This document shows, in pieces, positions 4,369 through 5,615 of a stretch of DNA of 5,615 nucleotides (position 1 is its first letter; every line of letters begins with the position of its first letter). Made by a program: the position numbers and the translations under genes. Origin of the DNA: Micrococcales bacterium UBA7472 (GTDB lineage Bacteria > Actinomycetota > Actinomycetes > Actinomycetales > Microbacteriaceae); assembly GCA_002478545.1 (NCBI GenBank), contig DLOY01000083.1, positions 987-6,601 on the forward strand, read 5' to 3'. The notes beneath the pieces are model-generated. The model was not told the DNA's origin. It saw only the letters and a list, made by a program, of their open reading frames with translations, and did not search any database.

Positions 4369-5615
4369 ATGGAAGGCCCAGAGATCAAAGCAACAGAAGC
4401 AATCATCGACAACGGAAAGTTCGGAAAGCGCGTTGTGCGTTTCGAGACCGGTCGTCTAGCTCAGCAGGCCAACGGTGCCGCTGCAATTTACATCGACGAG
4501 GAGACCATGCTCTTCTCGGCAACCACCGCATCCAAGCAGCCGAAGGATCAGTTCGACTTCTTCCCACTGACCATTGACGTGGAAGAGCGTTCATACGCGG
4601 CGGGAAAGATCCCAGGTTCATTCTTCCGTCGTGAGGGTCGCCCAAGCACCGAGGCCATCCTGGCCGCACGTTTGATCGACCGTCCACTGCGCCCATCATT
4701 CGTTGATGGCTTGCGTAATGAGATCCAGGTAGTTGTCACCGTGATGTCCATTGAGCCAGACGAGCTCTACGACGTGGTTGCAATCAACGCCGCTTCGATG
4801 TCAACTCAGCTTGCAGGCCTGCCATTCTCAGGTCCTGTTGCAGGTGTCCGCGTCGCACTTATCGATGGCCAGTGGGTTGCATTTCCTAAGCACTCACAGC
4901 TCGCAAGCGCCGTGTTCGACATGGTTGTTGCCGGTCGCGTAGTTTTCGAGGGCGGCAAGGAAGACGTAGCCATCATGATGGTTGAGGCCGAGGCCACTGA
5001 GACCAGCTGGGACCTAATCGCCGGCGGTGCCATTGCACCAACCGAGGAGATCGTCGCTGAGGGTCTTGAGGCGGCTAAGCCATTCATCAAGGAATTGGTT
5101 CGCGCTCAGGTCGAGCTGGCCAAGGTTGCCGCAAAGCCAACCGCTGAGTACCCGGTATTCCTGCCATACACCGATGAGGTTTACGCAGCTGTGGAGAAGG
5201 CGGCCGGTGCAGAACTAGCAAAGGTCTACCAGATTGCTGACAAGCAGCAGCGTCAGGAGGCAGACGACGAGCTCAAGGCAAAGGTCAAGGAGGAGCTAGC
5301 AGCTTCCCTGTCCGAGGAGCAGATGCTTCAGTTCTCAGCCGCATATAAGTCGGTTACCAAGAAGGTAATGCGTACTCGTGTTCTCAAAGAGGGCATCCGT
5401 ATCGATGGCCGAGGTCTGACCGACATTCGTGCCCTTGATGCAGAGGTCGCAGTTATTCCAAGAACTCACGGCTCTGCAATCTTCCAGCGCGGTGAGACCC
5501 AGATCCTCGGCGTTACTACCTTGAACATGCTCAAGATGGAGCAGCAGATTGACTCGCTGAGCCCTGAGACCTCAAAGCGCTACATGCACCACTACAACTT
5601 CCCGCCTTACTCCAC
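4369..5615 (+). CDS. pnp: Polynucleotide phosphorylase (3' end outside window)
   Basis: The first 415 residues are present and the frame is open to the last base. PNPase is the cytoplasmic trimeric 3'-5' exoribonuclease that degrades RNA with phosphate to nucleoside diphosphates. Domain order: the first RNase PH-like domain at about 10-150, with ETGRLA (25-30), FFPLTIDVEER (64-74) and GKIPGSFFRREGRPS (78-92), the FFRREGRPS motif of the family; an all-alpha linker at about 225-335; and the start of the second RNase PH-like domain with IRIDGRG (344-350) and RTHGSAIFQRGETQ (365-378). The catalytic residues of that domain and the KH and S1 domains lie beyond the window. The start is supported by AAAGGAGG 4 bases before the ATG and by the N-terminus MEGPEI, typical of actinobacterial PNPases. 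It follows rpsO as usual. Confidence 0.97.
   Translation, partial: MEGPEIKATEAIIDNGKFGKRVVRFETGRLAQQANGAAAIYIDEETMLFSATTASKQPKDQFDFFPLTIDVEERSYAAGKIPGSFFRREGRPSTEAILAARLIDRPLRPSFVDGLRNEIQVVVTVMSIEPDELYDVVAINAASMSTQLAGLPFSGPVAGVRVALIDGQWVAFPKHSQLASAVFDMVVAGRVVFEGGKEDVAIMMVEAEATETSWDLIAGGAIAPTEEIVAEGLEAAKPFIKELVRAQVELAKVAAKPTAEYPVFLPYTDEVYAAVEKAAGAELAKVYQIADKQQRQEADDELKAKVKEELAASLSEEQMLQFSAAYKSVTKKVMRTRVLKEGIRIDGRGLTDIRALDAEVAVIPRTHGSAIFQRGETQILGVTTLNMLKMEQQIDSLSPETSKRYMHHYNFPPYS

Noticed and set aside
4403..5218. Alternative open frames on both strands within pnp
   Set aside because: The pnp frame is continuous with clear PNPase motifs throughout; the others are by-products of it. No frameshift was found in pnp.

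Overview
The window looks like chromosomal DNA from an actinobacterium, most likely a member of the Microbacteriaceae with moderate G+C (for example the freshwater Luna-type lineages). The evidence is protein-level resemblance only: the S15 and PNPase sequences are actinobacterial in character, RibF is preceded by a small four-helix membrane protein of a type I associate with that family, and GTG starts occur. No phylogenetic search was run. All seven supported genes are on the + strand, and I see no mobile element, tRNA, rRNA or CRISPR array.

Layout. Positions 1-729 are the 3' part of a phosphate-binding protein gene (pstS). A strong 13-bp hairpin (749-778) separates it from a second gene, 799-1866. 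That gene encodes a lipoprotein with a PstS-like fold that keeps the scaffold but has lost the phosphate-binding loop. Then come a tightly packed small membrane protein (1883-2260), ribF (2253-3185, FMN/FAD synthesis) and a DUF805 membrane protein (3182-3748), linked by an 8-bp and a 4-bp overlap. A promoter-like and structured gap of about 110 bases leads to rpsO (3862-4131, ribosomal protein S15), which ends in a classic intrinsic terminator (4140-4171). A 197-base leader with several hairpins, one of them a second complete terminator-like element (4245-4271), precedes pnp (4369 to the window end, polynucleotide phosphorylase, partial).

How the genes fit together. The right half is the conserved ribF-rpsO-pnp neighbourhood: cofactor synthesis, translation and RNA decay. 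Both the rpsO and pnp leaders look structured, as expected for genes often controlled through their own mRNA. The left half is a phosphate-uptake module without pstC, pstA or pstB on this side. It consists of a basic, apparently functional PstS followed by a very acidic, ligand-site-degenerate PstS-like lipoprotein. This pair is the most unusual item here. Next is the pnp leader, which places an intrinsic terminator between a candidate promoter and the start codon and so could act as an attenuator.
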